This document shows positions 47,581 to 58,920 of a stretch of DNA of 64,000 nucleotides, piece after piece. The translations under genes were made by a program, and so were the position numbers. The notes beneath the pieces are model-generated. The model was not told where the DNA came from. It did not search any database and was given only the letters and a program-made list of their open reading frames with translations. Each line of letters starts with the position of its first letter. Position 1 is the stretch's first letter. Origin of the DNA: Anisus vortex (Eukaryota > Mollusca > Gastropoda > Planorbidae); the NCBI GenBank assembly GCA_949126835.1, contig OX421500.1:20993167-21057166 (forward strand). The letters are read 5' to 3'.

Positions 47581-47721
47581 TGCACATTTCAAAAAAAGAG
47601 CACAAAAGTTATATTTACAATTTAAGGAATTCTATTTTTAGACTGTATACAATAATGTTTTTAAAAGATACTAACATTTATTTAACGAAATGTACGATAA
47701 AGCCTGTAGGCCTATATATTT
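47579..47721. other. Short AT-rich spacer
   Basis: Nothing recognised. Confidence 0.4.
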
Positions 47722-48077
47722 GTCGAAAAAATTCATATACGCACATAATGTATTTAAATGTAATTATTGGCGCCAAGCCTCAATAAACTGTTCTGATAAA
47801 TTAATATACGCACATAATGTATTTAAATTTAATTATTGGCACCAAGCCCCAATAAACCATACAGATAAATTAATATACGCACATAATGTATTTAAATTTA
47901 ATTATTGGCGCCAAGCCTCAATAAACCGTTCAGATAAATCAATATACGCACATAATGTATTTAAATTTAATTATTGGCGCCAAGCCTCAATAAACTGTTC
48001 TGATAAATTAATATACGCACATAATGTATTTAAATTTAATTATTGGCGCCAAGCCTCAATAAACCGTTCAGATAAAA
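47722..48077. repeat. 69-bp tandem repeat, five copies
   Basis: Unit contains ATATACGCACATAATGTATT, a TTAATTATTGGCGCCAAGCC part and TCAATAAACYGTTC. Unit length is 23 codons, so one frame stays open over all copies. Copies 3 and 5, and 2-4 variants, alternate at CTGTTCTGATAAATTA versus CCGTTCAGATAAATCA. Confidence 0.97.
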
Positions 48078-48451
48078 ACAAAGCACGTACATGAGACATC
48101 AATCAAAGCACGGGATTTACCACAGTCAATTGCATCATAATATACATGGCAATATACTGCAAATTGGAAACTGCTCACAGCTCCACCAAAAAGGACCCAA
48201 AAATAAATTGTAAAAATATCTTACCTAAGAATTCGCAATTTAAAAAGTGGACAAAACTTTTAAAATATGAAATTAGTATAAGTCTTTTCAACATTGTGTA
48301 TCCATGTTAATGTGATATTTGTTTAGCTGAAGTAAACAATAAAAAAAATATGTTTAATTGCTTTTAATACTTTCAATTACTTATAAGCGATACGTAGCCT
48401 ACCTAAATCAGTTTAGTGCTTGGGGAATCAAAGGGTCTAAGACCGGCCCTG
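48078..48451. other. AT-rich sequence ending in a hAT-like terminus
   Basis: 48420-48451 reads, in reverse, CAGGGCCGGTCTTAGACCC, typical of the outer end of a hAT element whose body would lie to the left. The partner end was not found. Confidence 0.35.
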
Positions 48452-49350
48452 ATTAGCACCATCGCTTTTTAATAGTGAGTAGCATCTGTTTTATGCATGC
48501 ACTGTAGTAACCCATTCTCCCTTATAATGCGTTGCTATAACTATGAGCTTTGCACTCGCCCACCCAACTCGCCCCTTCTATATGTATATATATTGTATTT
48601 CTATAGATATATTTGAAAACTTCAAGCTTACATACAGCAACGCAACAAAGCCAATCATTACAGCGATGACAGGCGCACAGGGAATATTCCAGAATGGAGA
48701 AATGCTGTCCAACAGATGCGCCCAAGATCCAAGGGAGGCTAGAGAATCGGGCCGCTGTTTACAGATATAGATAGCTGTATATCACTCTGTCACATCTATC
48801 ATTTCGTCACATTCCGAAGGGACCGACGACGATAAATCTTTATGCATACCCCCCACAGCCCCCTCCTATATACTGCCACCAGAATTCTACAACCTCCTTC
48901 CCTCACGTTCTACACCCCAACTTACTCAGGGCACCTCCCTACTGTTTTGTTGCGCCTCCATTCTCTCCCTTTCATTTTACAACAAAAACTCTTTAAAATG
49001 TTGTATAAAGTATTAATAGGCGTATTTTGGGGTGGGGTAAGTGGAGGGGGTAGTAGGTGTTAAAAAAATAACCTCTACAGAGTAGTCTGTTCAGACAGAG
49101 AAATTGAGAGTGAGCAGCTTGTGAATAGTGTGAGTCTATGGCACCTTCAGTAATTTTTTTTTTGGTCTTTACTGAAAGTTTTGTTCTTTAAAAAAGAAAT
49201 GTTGGTTGTTGTTTTTTTTTCTGAGCACCACTTTATGTTGTGTTTTCAACACGCGGTTGAGTAGAGATTGCAATAAAACACAAATCTGAGTTTTTGTATG
49301 TTGTCAATAAAAAAACAAAAACAAGTTTTTTAAAAGGCAGACGGAGTTAG
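48452..49350. other. Unique sequence, nothing recognised
   Basis: C-rich at 48848-48970. No gene signal. Confidence 0.45.

Positions 49351-49352
<2 letters not shown>

Positions 49353-49396
<44 letters not shown>
49353..49396. repeat. (GA)n microsatellite
   Basis: GA repeats. Confidence 0.95.
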
Positions 49397-49956
49397 AAAA
49401 GACGATTTATGATTGACCAGAGGTATGGAGAAATATACACATACACACTAACAAACACACACGTATAGGCCTACACACAGATGCAGACACACGCCTTTGT
49501 AGTTTGAACTATTTTACTTTCGGCTTTGTTTTGTTTATACTCGAGTAACTTTAGTTTTTAGTTTTCGGCTTGAATAAGAAGACACGTCAAGTCTGTTATT
49601 TCTGAATGCACTTTCTGGACTTACTCGAGCTTTCCATAGTGTGAAAAGATGTTCAGAAGACTTTTGATTGTTTGAATCAAGTGGGAAAAAAAACAAACCT
49701 GTATCTCTAGATGGGTCCGAAATTCGCCACATTTTGTAGGGCTCCTGTCTGGTGGACAGGAATAACCCTTATTAAGAATGATTTAAAATCTTGTTGATTT
49801 CTAAATTTGTAATATTTCAGTGTATTATATTTTAAAAAATTAAATTAAAAAAATCGTAGAGTCAAGTTTTGATTGAAATCATATTATAGATAAATGAATT
49901 TGCATTGTATTAAAAAATGCATTATGTTGCCATCACAACAGCTCGGAGACATTACC
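49397..49956. other. AT-rich unique sequence, nothing recognised
   Basis: No gene signal. Confidence 0.5.
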
Positions 49957-49964
49957 GTCCAGGA

Positions 49965-50349
49965 CAGGGGTCGGGATCCTTTTTGTCTGAGAGAGCCATG
50001 GACACCACATATTTTGAAAAGTAATTCGGTGAGAGCCATACATTATGTTTAAAACTAAAAATTTAAGTAAAAGTGTGCAAGAGGTATTTCCCTTAAATTA
50101 CAATGAATGCGGGGTTGCTATTTTTCTGTATTTTAGGTCAGCGGAGTTATATCTCCTTTACCGCTTCTGGTGCTGAGCTGCAGTAGACTTTAGCTCATTT
50201 GTAGAATGAAATATTGATATGCAATTAATAGGTAGATCAAAGGAGTCTAAAGAAATATATTTTTTTATAATCGAACCTTTGTCTGCGAGCCAGATGCAGC
50301 CATCAATAGAGCCACATCTGGCTCGCGAGCCATAGGTTCCCGACCCCTG
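49965..50349. mobile_element. Non-autonomous hAT element (MITE), 385 bp
   Basis: Left end CAGGGGTCGGGATCC, right end in reverse CAGGGGTCGGGAACC. Target duplication GTCCAGGA (49957-49964) and GTCTAGGA (50350-50357), 7 of 8 identical. The subterminal GCTCGCGAGCC palindrome and GAGAGCCAT motifs are typical of Charlie-like hAT ends. No transposase. Confidence 0.85.
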
Positions 50350-50357
50350 GTCTAGGA

Positions 50358-50639
50358 ATTTATATTTAATTCAAATTAAACCAAAGTGTCTTTATAAAGA
50401 ATGATTAAAACATTGTTGATTGATAAATTATTATTTTTTTCAGTCTATTTTCTTTTTTAAAATTAAGTAAATTGTATAGTCAAGTTTTGCTTGAAAGCAT
50501 ATTATAGATAAATTAATTTACGTTGTATTTAGGCCTCTCGTGAAGTTACGATAAAATTTGAACCCAATGGTAAAGTGATGACAAAAGTTGTTTTTTTTTA
50601 AACATGTAGGTCTACGTATTTCTCTTTTTGTTCTGCATT
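50358..50639. other. AT-rich sequence with a repeated segment
   Basis: The stretch AGTCAAGTTTTG.TTGAAA.CATATTATAGATAAAT... occurs at 49861 and 50480, on the two sides of the MITE, so this local DNA is an older, pre-MITE duplication. Confidence 0.5.
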
Positions 50640-50745
50640 TTGTTTTAGAGATTTAGAAGATGTTTAGCCAATGATTTATTATGTCTGGTCAGGCAACCCA
50701 TTTCTTGCCCGAATTGTGCTTGTGAAGAGAGAGAGAGAGAGGACT
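50640..50745 (-). mobile_element. LINE family A 3' fragment, degraded
   Basis: Minus strand keeps ATTCGGGCAAGAAATGGGTT and GCCTGACCAGACAT, the WxxxNGLPEQT coding landmark, in a decayed frame. Confidence 0.5.
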
Positions 50746-51239
50746 TGTATAATTAGCCACTTATAGTGAAACTAAGCACATGGTTGTTTTTATCTCCATA
50801 ATTCTCTAATTCTCTCTGGGTGGATTGTGGTGTTAGGTTACAATTAAATGATGTCTTGTATATAATTTATACATCCACTAGGCTGTTTAAACCTGCTGTT
50901 TCTATTTCTAGTAATTTATTGAGTCATTTTATTGAGTCCAGACAACAATATTGAACGACTACACTACGAAGTCTACAAATTGCGAAGAAATCAGAAACTA
51001 GACAGTCTGCCGTAAAAAAACAACAACTAATAAACGACAAGAAATAAAAGTACAACTAAGTTGTTGTCTTTTTATAACAAAATAGGTCAGCATTACAAGA
51101 CTAGTTTAGAACAACTACTTGAAATTCTCTAAGAGGCGTACATTTTAAAATATCCTTTAAAAACAATTGCAAGTATTTTTAATAAGCTGAAAAAAAAAGG
51201 CCTTATTCTCTATAACTCTATAACCTTCTTCGGTTGATA
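50746..51239. other. AT-rich unique sequence, nothing recognised
   Basis: No gene signal. Confidence 0.5.
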
Positions 51240-51560
51240 TTTTATTTTCCTTTCAGAACAAGTGCCAAAGTAGAGACCCTTGTCGACTGCCTTCTTTCAC
51301 TAGGCCCGGCCGCCCGATGTCAATTTCAGCCTTTTGAAAGTCGCGTGCTTTACGACCTCGGGTCGCGGCCGGGTGAAGGATTTCATCTCTACGAGTCTCC
51401 TCCCCGAACATTCAGGGGGGCAAAAAAAAGAAGATGCCAAAAGATGGAGGAAGTGTTCCGTGGGAGGATCTCTTGTAATTCTAATCCGGATTCAATTTGC
51501 AGAACCCAATACGGAAATACTGGCCACTCTTCATCAAACACAACCTTTGTTGTTGTTTTT
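51240..51560. promoter_or_regulatory. Candidate Hox-region regulatory island
   Basis: GC-rich, CpG-containing unique block. TTTACGACCTC at 51349-51359 recurs at 63875-63885; TTTACGA is the preferred core of Abd-B/Hox9-13 class proteins. A 146-codon ORF crosses it without a domain. Confidence 0.3.
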
Positions 51561-51930
51561 TTCTTATTCTCTTCTATGTTTTATGGGAAATATAATCCGT
51601 CCAGTCAAATGAAAGGCGGTCCAGTTTTTTTTTATAATACTTTTTTAAAATACTTTTTTTTAGGGGTGCGATAGCGCAGGAGGGGCCAGGAATGAGGGTT
51701 TGACAAGTACAACCAATGGAAACATTTATAGACTTAACGCTTCGGGTATTGTTGCCGTACGCAAATATAAAAAAAAAATTAAGATGATTCTACTATTGAT
51801 GCATAGATTAGTTGTGTATTAAAATATTAATAGTTGGTTTTGTTCAAATTATTTATAGTTAAAAGACAGACCTATAGATAAATAGATAGATAGATTGATG
51901 ATATATAGATAAATAGATACATAGATATAT
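51561..51930. other. AT-rich sequence, nothing recognised
   Basis: GATA-like low complexity at 51875-51930. Confidence 0.45.
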
Positions 51931-52211
51931 AAGTAAAGTAAGTAAAGTACCCTTTGGACCAAACTGATCATAGAGCTGTTAAAGCAGCGTTCATCAGTTA
52001 CTATGGCCACGGCATACTAGGGGATGTGTGGCTAGCACGACGCCAAGCCGCCGTTACTTTACCCCCAAAAAAATGTTGGGTACCCATCAGGGCTGGGTAA
52101 ACTCAGCGACAACCTTCAGTCCAGGGAAAAAATCCTAGCCTCCGCTAAGATTCGAACTCATGACCCTTCGGATCGCTAGCTGAACGCGCTACCGCTAGGC
52201 TTCCGTGCACC
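51931..52211 (-). mobile_element. tRNA-derived SINE, full-length copy 1
   Basis: Minus strand: A box TAGCGGTAGCGCG (near 52184-52196), B box GAGTTCGAATC (52149-52159), a middle part with GGGTACCCA, then the central block (GTGGCTAGCACGACGCC on the plus strand), and a tail of AAGTAAAGT repeats at 51931-51950. No protein coding. Confidence 0.85.
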
Positions 52212-54060
52212 AAGATAAATATAGACTGATTGATAAATCGAATGATTGATTATATGCACAGAAAGAAATATAAATACAATGGTACAGAAAAAAAAGATAC
52301 AAATCTTCATTTTGCAGAGACACGATCTATATATTATCTAATCTTTGCCACTCGAGCCAATATTAGTTTTTATTTTTATGAATGACAGGTGAGTAGGACA
52401 CACAAAGAGCACTTGTTTTAGCTTGAAATAAATAAATACATAATGGAATGTAAGAGTTTGGCATGTGTGCAGATCTATAAATTGTCTTTTTTAAAAACAA
52501 ATGACAGGCAGATCCAAGTATGACATGCAAAAAAAAAAGGCAATTGCTGTAGATGGAATAGATGGGAAGACGGACATATATAACAATTAGGAACAAAGTT
52601 GTTGCATACATTAAAGTTCTACCTATCATTGTATTTCTTGGACAGAATTGGGTCAGTGAAAAAATAGCCAACACTGAAAATGAAGTAAATTTTCTAAACA
52701 AAAGTCAAGTACTCTCAGAGAAATATGTCAATTTAATCAGCTTTAATAGATGAAAGAGAACAGTAACCATTGAGACGAGCTAAAAACAATCTGAAACTTT
52801 AAAAAAACACAATAAGTAATACTGTTAGTGTGTGTGTTCATGGGTGTGTCTGTCTGTGTGTGCTGATTAAAAGTATAGCCCGTTAAAAAAATGGAAGGGA
52901 AAAAAAACGAAAAACTAAAGAAACAAATCGATAATTTGAAACATTTCATGCCATTAAAGGCTCTCAGTCTGTTTGTGTGTCCCTGCTAGTGAAACCAGGA
53001 AATACACTATCACGCAAGGCCTTCTGGTCCAGACGACTATCTGATGCCCAGACGCCATTGTGGCTGGATTGTTGTGTGATTTTTCCACTAACTTATGACT
53101 TTAAACATCAATTATCTATCACTAACCAAAGTGAATGCTTAACTGTGTTCCTTAAACATCATTTACTTAAATAAACGTCACAATTTTCTTTAGAACACGT
53201 CAGAATCTAAATTCCCAAGCCTCAAAATCTGTATTAGAACACAGCAGAATCTACCTTTCTAATCATCACAATCTATAAAACAAAAATCTCACTTACTCTC
53301 AAGGCCCCCACACAATATTGTAGTATTGTATGCTATTTTGTCTTTCTTTTTTAACAAATCACAGTGCTATTTTTCGTTTCGCCGCCATTTTGACGGGCAT
53401 GACCACTAGTAACTACATAATTGTGTCAACTGATACACGCATAAAATTTAAACAAAAGTCTTTCGAGAGCATCGAGTTTTCCCTCAAATTACATTAATTA
53501 TTCTGTCTTAAAACTACTGGCAATAAAAGTTGACAATGTCGAATCGATATATTTAGAATTGTGAGATCTTTACTAAGAAACTATTTTGACTACGACTACT
53601 TTTGTGTAATGCTATATGGTTTCAGTGAATACTTTAGTTAGTGTGTCTGTAAGTGTTTAATTGGGCGTGTGTCTCAATAGTCTGAGTACGTGTTTGTGAG
53701 TCAGTGTGTCTTTGTTTGGCTAAAGATAATGAGAATAGAGAAGTCAGAAAGAAGACGTAAAATTGTTGAAATGTATTAATTACTGTTATATTAAAATTAC
53801 CTACTCGGGTAAATAAAATAAAGATATTTACTGAACCAGCTTAACAGTAAACACATCATTTGATGAAGATAATTAGAAGATCGATAGTTAAGTAGTATAC
53901 AAGTATAACAGTACAGGAGCTAATTTTAGTGGCTTACAAGATAAACTAGAGTTTCGACAATGATTATTATAAATAAAATAAAATAATTATATTTTCGTTC
54001 TTTTTATACCTTATCTTCAAGCCTTCATAAGAGTTTTCCCCTTTTTAGTCCCTTTCTTTT
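52212..54060. other. Unique AT-rich sequence, nothing recognised
   Basis: Short ORFs only. A TG-rich patch near 52830-52860 and CGCCGCCATTTTGACGGGC near 53381 are the only notable spots. Confidence 0.45.
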
Positions 54061-54630
54061 AACTCGTACTGTATGTCTGTCTGTCTGCTTGCTTGGTTGT
54101 TAGCAAAATTTTGCATCAATTTTTCGACCACTTCCCGTCGTCCAATCGAGCTGAGAATTGGGCAGCAGACTTGTACCGACTAACAATACATTCTATCAAA
54201 TTTTCAGCATCATAGCCTTTGGAATAGTCACGAATTCCTTCGACCGATTTGCGAGTCGAAGAGTATATTTCACGTCAAACATGGCTGCCTCTACCGGTAG
54301 AGACGGAAGTAAAGATTTTTTTCGGATTTGTTCGTTTTTACGAAATAAATATTTTGAAAACGACACCATGTAGCCGAAACAAAGCGAGATATCTTTTTAT
54401 GTTTTTTGCGGGCCAAAGCATCCTAGCCATTTAAATAGTCACGAATTCCTTTGACCGATTTGCGAGTCGAAGAGTATATTTCACGTCAAACATGGCTGCC
54501 TCTACCGGTAGAGACGGAAGTAAAGATTTTTTTCGGATTTGTTCGTTTTTACGAAATAAATATTTTGAAAACGACACCATGTAGCCGAAACAAAGCGAGT
54601 TATCTTTTTATGGTTTTTGCGGGCCAAAGC
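54061..54630. repeat. Dispersed-repeat-like unit with a 211-bp tandem duplication
   Basis: Starts with CTGTCTGTCTG and a TCGACCACTTCCCGTCGTCC segment. Then two direct copies, 54223-54419 and 54434-54630, offset 211 bp, each AATAGTCACGAATTCC to GCGGGCCAAAGC with very few differences. Each includes ATGGCTGCCTCTACCGGTAG. Parallel ORFs result. No domain recognised. Confidence 0.8.
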
Positions 54631-54779
54631 TAGAAAAAAAAGTATGCGCAACATTTTCGTGTGGAAATTCATAAGGTTATCACTTAGATCTATATTTATT
54701 TTAATCTATCAAAATATAAATTAAATATAAACTTAGTTTACAAAGAAAGGGAGTATAAAAAAACTGTGTTTTTATGGGT

Positions 54780-55035
54780 TAGTTTATTCTAGCTTATCTT
54801 CTAACCTTCAGAAAAGTTTTCCCTCTTTTTCTAGTTTATCTTCTAACCTTTAGAAGAGTTTTTCATTACAAACATATTTGCATCCAATGAATAAGTTTAA
54901 TTCTGGTCTAGAATGTCTAATTAGAGTTTTAAATGATGTTAACTTTTTTGCATTAATTTTTTTAAGAACTACTTCAGGCAGCCCATTTCCTATGCCACTC
55001 ACAAAGGAACTTGTTTGAATTAGTCCTTGCATTGG
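54780..55035 (-). mobile_element. LINE family A-like 3' fragment
   Basis: Minus strand reads FVSGIGNGLPEVVLKK and LTSFKTLIRH, the LINE C-terminal pattern, then a stop and a 3' UTR. The UTR end (CTTCTAAAGGTTAGAAGATAA) is repeated twice in tandem at 54795-54865 and once more near 54010. Related subfamily rather than the same as 1-176. Confidence 0.65.
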
Positions 55036-55863
55036 GAAGGGAATCCGATTTTTTTGTAATTTTTATGTCTTTGAAAAAGTCTGGGCTTTTTAGCAGACAA
55101 TGCGAATGGAAATTTGTTTTTTTTAGGCATTGTCTTCAATTGAACAAAATAGATTTAGAAATTTTTTTCATAACATGGCCATTTTGTAAATGTCTATTTT
55201 CTGGAATACGATATTAAAATTTAGAGAAAAAGATCTTTTTTTTTTTTTGAAAGTTACAAGCAGTAAAATTTTCACTGACATAAAAACGATTTCCAACAAC
55301 TGCTGTGCGGAAACATTTCAATTAAAAGCTTGTGCGATTAGTCGTTGACGCTATGGGTTTTATTGCCTAGAACATTTTTTTTTAACTTGTGTTCTAATAG
55401 ATACTACCGCTCCGTCCAATTTTATTGCCCCCTCTTCAAAAACTTTTTTTTTTATGTTATTCATACGACAGCCGGTGAAGTAGGCAGTTGGTTGAGGGGG
55501 GTGAAGAGGGGCAGGGAGGAAGGAGTGCGGGGGGGGGGATAGAGAATGGGGAATGCATACACAAGTGAGAGAGGCGGCGGGGGGCATACTTAAGGTTTTG
55601 TTTGAATGTACAAACGTATGTTGTTCTGTTTGAAGATGGTGTGTCGTGTCTTCGTTACTAGCTGAAGCTGGGGGGCGGGGGGAGGGGCGGGGGGAGGTTC
55701 CCTGTGACATTAAAAAGAGAAGTGATGCTAATTCTAGGGGCGTCATTCTTGGTTAGGCGAACAGTTCGTTTATATGTTTTCTGGATAAGAAGATGGTGGT
55801 GGAAAGTAGGTGCTTTAGGCACTGGCTGTTGGCTAGAATAAGACAGCTGGTGCATTTCAAGCC
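55036..55863. other. AT-rich then G-rich unique sequence
   Basis: G-rich at 55490-55560 and 55668-55700. ORFs here lack domains. Confidence 0.45.
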
Positions 55864-55865
55864 CT

Positions 55866-56085
55866 CATTTCTCTCTCTCTCTCTTCGTTTTGTTTCTAAC
55901 TTAGCTAATCATATTCAATTTATCTCTACAACTCACTTCTTTACTTTCTCTTCATTTCTCTCTCTCTCTCTCTCTCTCTCTCTTTTCGTTTTGTTTCTAA
56001 CTTAGCTAATCATATTCAATTTATCTCTACAACTCACTTCTTTACTTACTGTCTCTTCATTTCTCTCTCTCTCTTTCTCTGGGTG
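55866..56085. repeat. 100-bp tandem duplication with CT microsatellite
   Basis: TTCGTTTTGTTTCTAACTTA...CACTTCTTTACT occurs at 55884 and 55983, each followed by TCTCTTCATTTCTCTCTC. Confidence 0.92.
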
Positions 56086-56552
56086 TCTGTAAGCTTGTTT
56101 CTCTTCCATTTCCCTATATCTCTCTTCTCTCGCTTTCTATGTATGTATCTTTTTTTTTTCTTTTCGAGCTCTGCCTCGTAATTGAGCTTACTTTACGTAC
56201 GTACTTATTCCCCTCGAGTAAGTGTCTTCTTCCTTATCATTGCACAATGGCTCCTATGTCCTATGCTAATGATCATTTGTTCTCAAGCGAAGTCCAATTC
56301 CTACTGCATCTTTCTTCCCCACCCACCTCGACCTCCCACCCCCCTTACACCCTCACATTTGTCAGTGCTCTACCCCTCCTCTCTGACACTGCTCAAATAT
56401 CAACTTCCGGCAGCCAAGATTCGTCGGTGTCAAGATGGCGAATTTCCAAAGCCCAGTGACAGGTAGGGGCCCCCGAAGATGCCACGGGACGAAAATTCAG
56501 GCTAGTATACGACATTGAGGAAATCTCAGCTGCTGTAAGGGTGATCGTCCCT
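56086..56552. other. Pyrimidine-rich then unique sequence
   Basis: Nothing recognised. Confidence 0.45.
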
Positions 56553-56556
56553 TCCC

Positions 56557-56738
56557 ACACACACACACATACACACTCCACCTCTCTCTCTCTCTCACAC
56601 ACACACACATACACACTCCACCTCTCTCTCTCTCTCACACACACACACATACACACTCCACCTCTCTCTCTCTCACACACACACACACATACACACTCCA
56701 CCTCTCTCTCTCCCACACACACACACATACACACTCCA

Positions 56739-56772
<34 letters not shown>

Positions 56773-56886
56773 ACACACTCCATCTCTCTCTCTCTCTCAC
56801 ACACACACACATACACACTCCACCTCTCTCTCTCTCTCACACACACACACATACACACTCCATCTCTCTCTCACACACACACACAC
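56557..56886. repeat. Compound (CA)n-(CT)n minisatellite, about nine units
   Basis: Unit of about 36-44 bp: ACACACACATACACACTCCA then CTCTCTCTCT, with variable CT length. Confidence 0.97.
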
Positions 56887-57146
56887 CTTCTGTGAGCTAT
56901 TCAAGTGTAACTTTTTTTTTTAGGTCTGGAAAAACCACGGAAGTAAGTTAGATATAAGACCGTATTTAAAAAGTACCTGTAACTCCTAGACCAAAATTAT
57001 CGGAACAAAAGTTAGGGGTCAGTTTCTCTACAAAGTTAATTTTTATACCGGTATGTTTTTTGTCCTTGGGTCAACGGCCTCTACTCATCCCACCTCTAGA
57101 CTCCCCCCCCCCCAATTTGAAGTAAACTATCTCTTAAATCAAAGGG

Positions 57147-57330
57147 TGTCAAATTCAATTGCACGGGGGCCGGGGGGGGGGAGACAAAACTCAATTACCG
57201 CTTAAGGTTGCGGGCCGAACATTCATTTATCAGTAGAGAATCAAACCCAATTTTGAACCATAAAACTAATTATCATCGAGGAGGTGATATAATAATTATT
57301 GTACACAGGGCCGAATATGGTCCTCGAGTC
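57147..57330. mobile_element. Possible hAT fragment
   Basis: CAAAGGGTGTCAAATTCAAT at 57140-57160 followed by GCACGGGGGCCG and GCGGGCCGAACATT resembles the left end of hAT elements with CA.GGGTGTCAAA termini. The right end was not found. Confidence 0.4.
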
Positions 57331-58200
57331 TTTAGCTTGGTACCTAGGCCTATGCTTTTTAATCAGAGCATAATGAATAAATCTTGTTAAGATAATACGC
57401 TCAAATGAATGGCTTAAATAGGCTATATTTTAAAACAGTTTCTTATGAACTTGTTTCGAGTTTTTACAGGATTAATATCACTACAATTTTCCTTAAAAGA
57501 TTATCCTGATCTATTTATTAAGCTTCATTTATTCACTAACAATTACGCGCAGAACTCCTAACTGTAACACTAATCGGTGCTAGTATTTGGCCAAAGTCTG
57601 TGTCAACTTGAATAAAATATCTTGACATGCCTTGAAATTTTATTTTTTTGAAATTTCTCTCACAAACCGATGTTTTTATTTATTTATTTGGGAGTGGGGG
57701 GGGGAGTAGGGAGGGAGTAGGGAGGGTGTGATTAATAAAGTTATGTCGACCTTGAACACCATTTATCCAATGTACATACGACACGCGGACACACTCACGA
57801 CAAACACACACACACACTCATGCCACCAATCTTCGAAACCTCAACTGACGGCGCTCCCCCTTCCCCCCACCAAGTGTCAATCCAATGCATTTTTGCGCTC
57901 TCCTAAATCATGCCTTGCCTGCGAACAGGTGAGCCCGGCCGACGGTGTCATTCTGAAGGCGTTCTACGCCCTATCGCGCCAATCTGTTGCTCCCCCTATA
58001 TCCCCTCCCCTCACTGTCCTCGCCGTGTAGATCGATGTTGGGGAAAAGTGGGTCCCGGGTGAGAAAAAACAACTCCACTCTAATAAAAACTAAAATTAAT
58101 ACACTACCCCCCCCCCCACATCTCTCTCCTTCATACCCGACCATTAATCTATTTTCAAAAAAAAAAATTTCCTACAGAAACGCTTATAATTAAGAACATA
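57331..58200. other. Unique sequence with a GC-richer block at 57885-58065
   Basis: G-run at 57696-57705. The block at 57885-58065 contains AACAGGTGAGCCCGG, which mimics a splice donor on the plus strand, and several CpGs. No exon can be supported. Confidence 0.35.
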
Positions 58201-58308
58201 AAACTGTAGTAGGAATAGCTGTACAGCTGGGTTAAACGTACGAACGATTACTCAAAACTGTAGTAGGAATAGCTGTACAGCTGGGTTAAACGTACGAACG
58301 ATTACTCA
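58201..58308. repeat. 54-bp perfect tandem duplication
   Basis: AAACTGTAGTAGGAATAGCT... at 58201 and 58255; contains AGCTGTACAGCT, a palindrome. Confidence 0.97.
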
Positions 58309-58860
58309 AAAGTTCGCTTTTTAAAATCTAAAAAAGCCATTACATATCGAATGCATAGAGGTCTTCGCGCCCCAATTAATTGACGAGAAAACGTAATCGG
58401 ATAGCAGGATTAGGCTAAGAAAATGTTAGTAGATGAAATAAAAGATATTTTAGACCGTAAATGAAATATTTGATCACGAAGTTTGGTTGTAAAGGACCTA
58501 GTCCTTGTCGCCGAACTGACGTTTGGTAAAATGCTTGATTTTAACCTGTCGAATGCCCTTAACATTCTTTGACAATCTCCAATCAGAGAAAAAAACAAGA
58601 GTCGCTTTTTTCAAAACTGCATTCTCTTATTTAAAGTATTGGTGAGTAACAATCGGCCCCACAACACGGCCCGCCAAACCTTTTAGTGTGCTTCCTTTCA
58701 CATACACACAGAGAACTTCAAAAGACGAGCATTTAGAATTTAGAATCACTGAATCAATAGTGTAAATACACTTTTAGAATGTGTGGCCCATTTTGTTGCG
58801 TCAATTATTTATACGGCCCAATGAAAAAAAACTGTTGACAATCTCAACGCTCTCCCCACT
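58309..58860. other. Unique sequence with a palindromic homeodomain-type site
   Basis: CAATTAATTG at 58373-58382 is a paired TAAT site. A 62-codon minus-strand ORF (58410-58598) has no domain. Confidence 0.35.
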
Positions 58861-58889
58861 CTCTGACATGTCTTTCTCTCTGTCTGTCT

Positions 58890-58920
58890 CTGTAACTCTC
58901 TCTCTCTCTCTCTCTCTTTA
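58890..58920. repeat. (CT)n microsatellite
   Basis: CT repeat. Confidence 0.9.

Noticed and set aside
47722..48077. CRISPR-like appearance of regularly spaced repeats
   Set aside because: Whole 69-bp units repeat, with no unique spacers; eukaryotic context. The same applies to the 48-bp and 52-bp arrays.
51234..51674. 146-codon ORF through a GC-rich island
   Set aside because: No domain, overlapping frame also open, ends in T-rich low complexity.
56393..56951. Overlapping 130-140-codon ORFs on both strands
   Set aside because: Compound CA/CT repeat; low complexity on both strands.
58410..58598. 62-codon minus-strand ORF
   Set aside because: Plausible-looking composition but no recognised motif, start context or splice sites.
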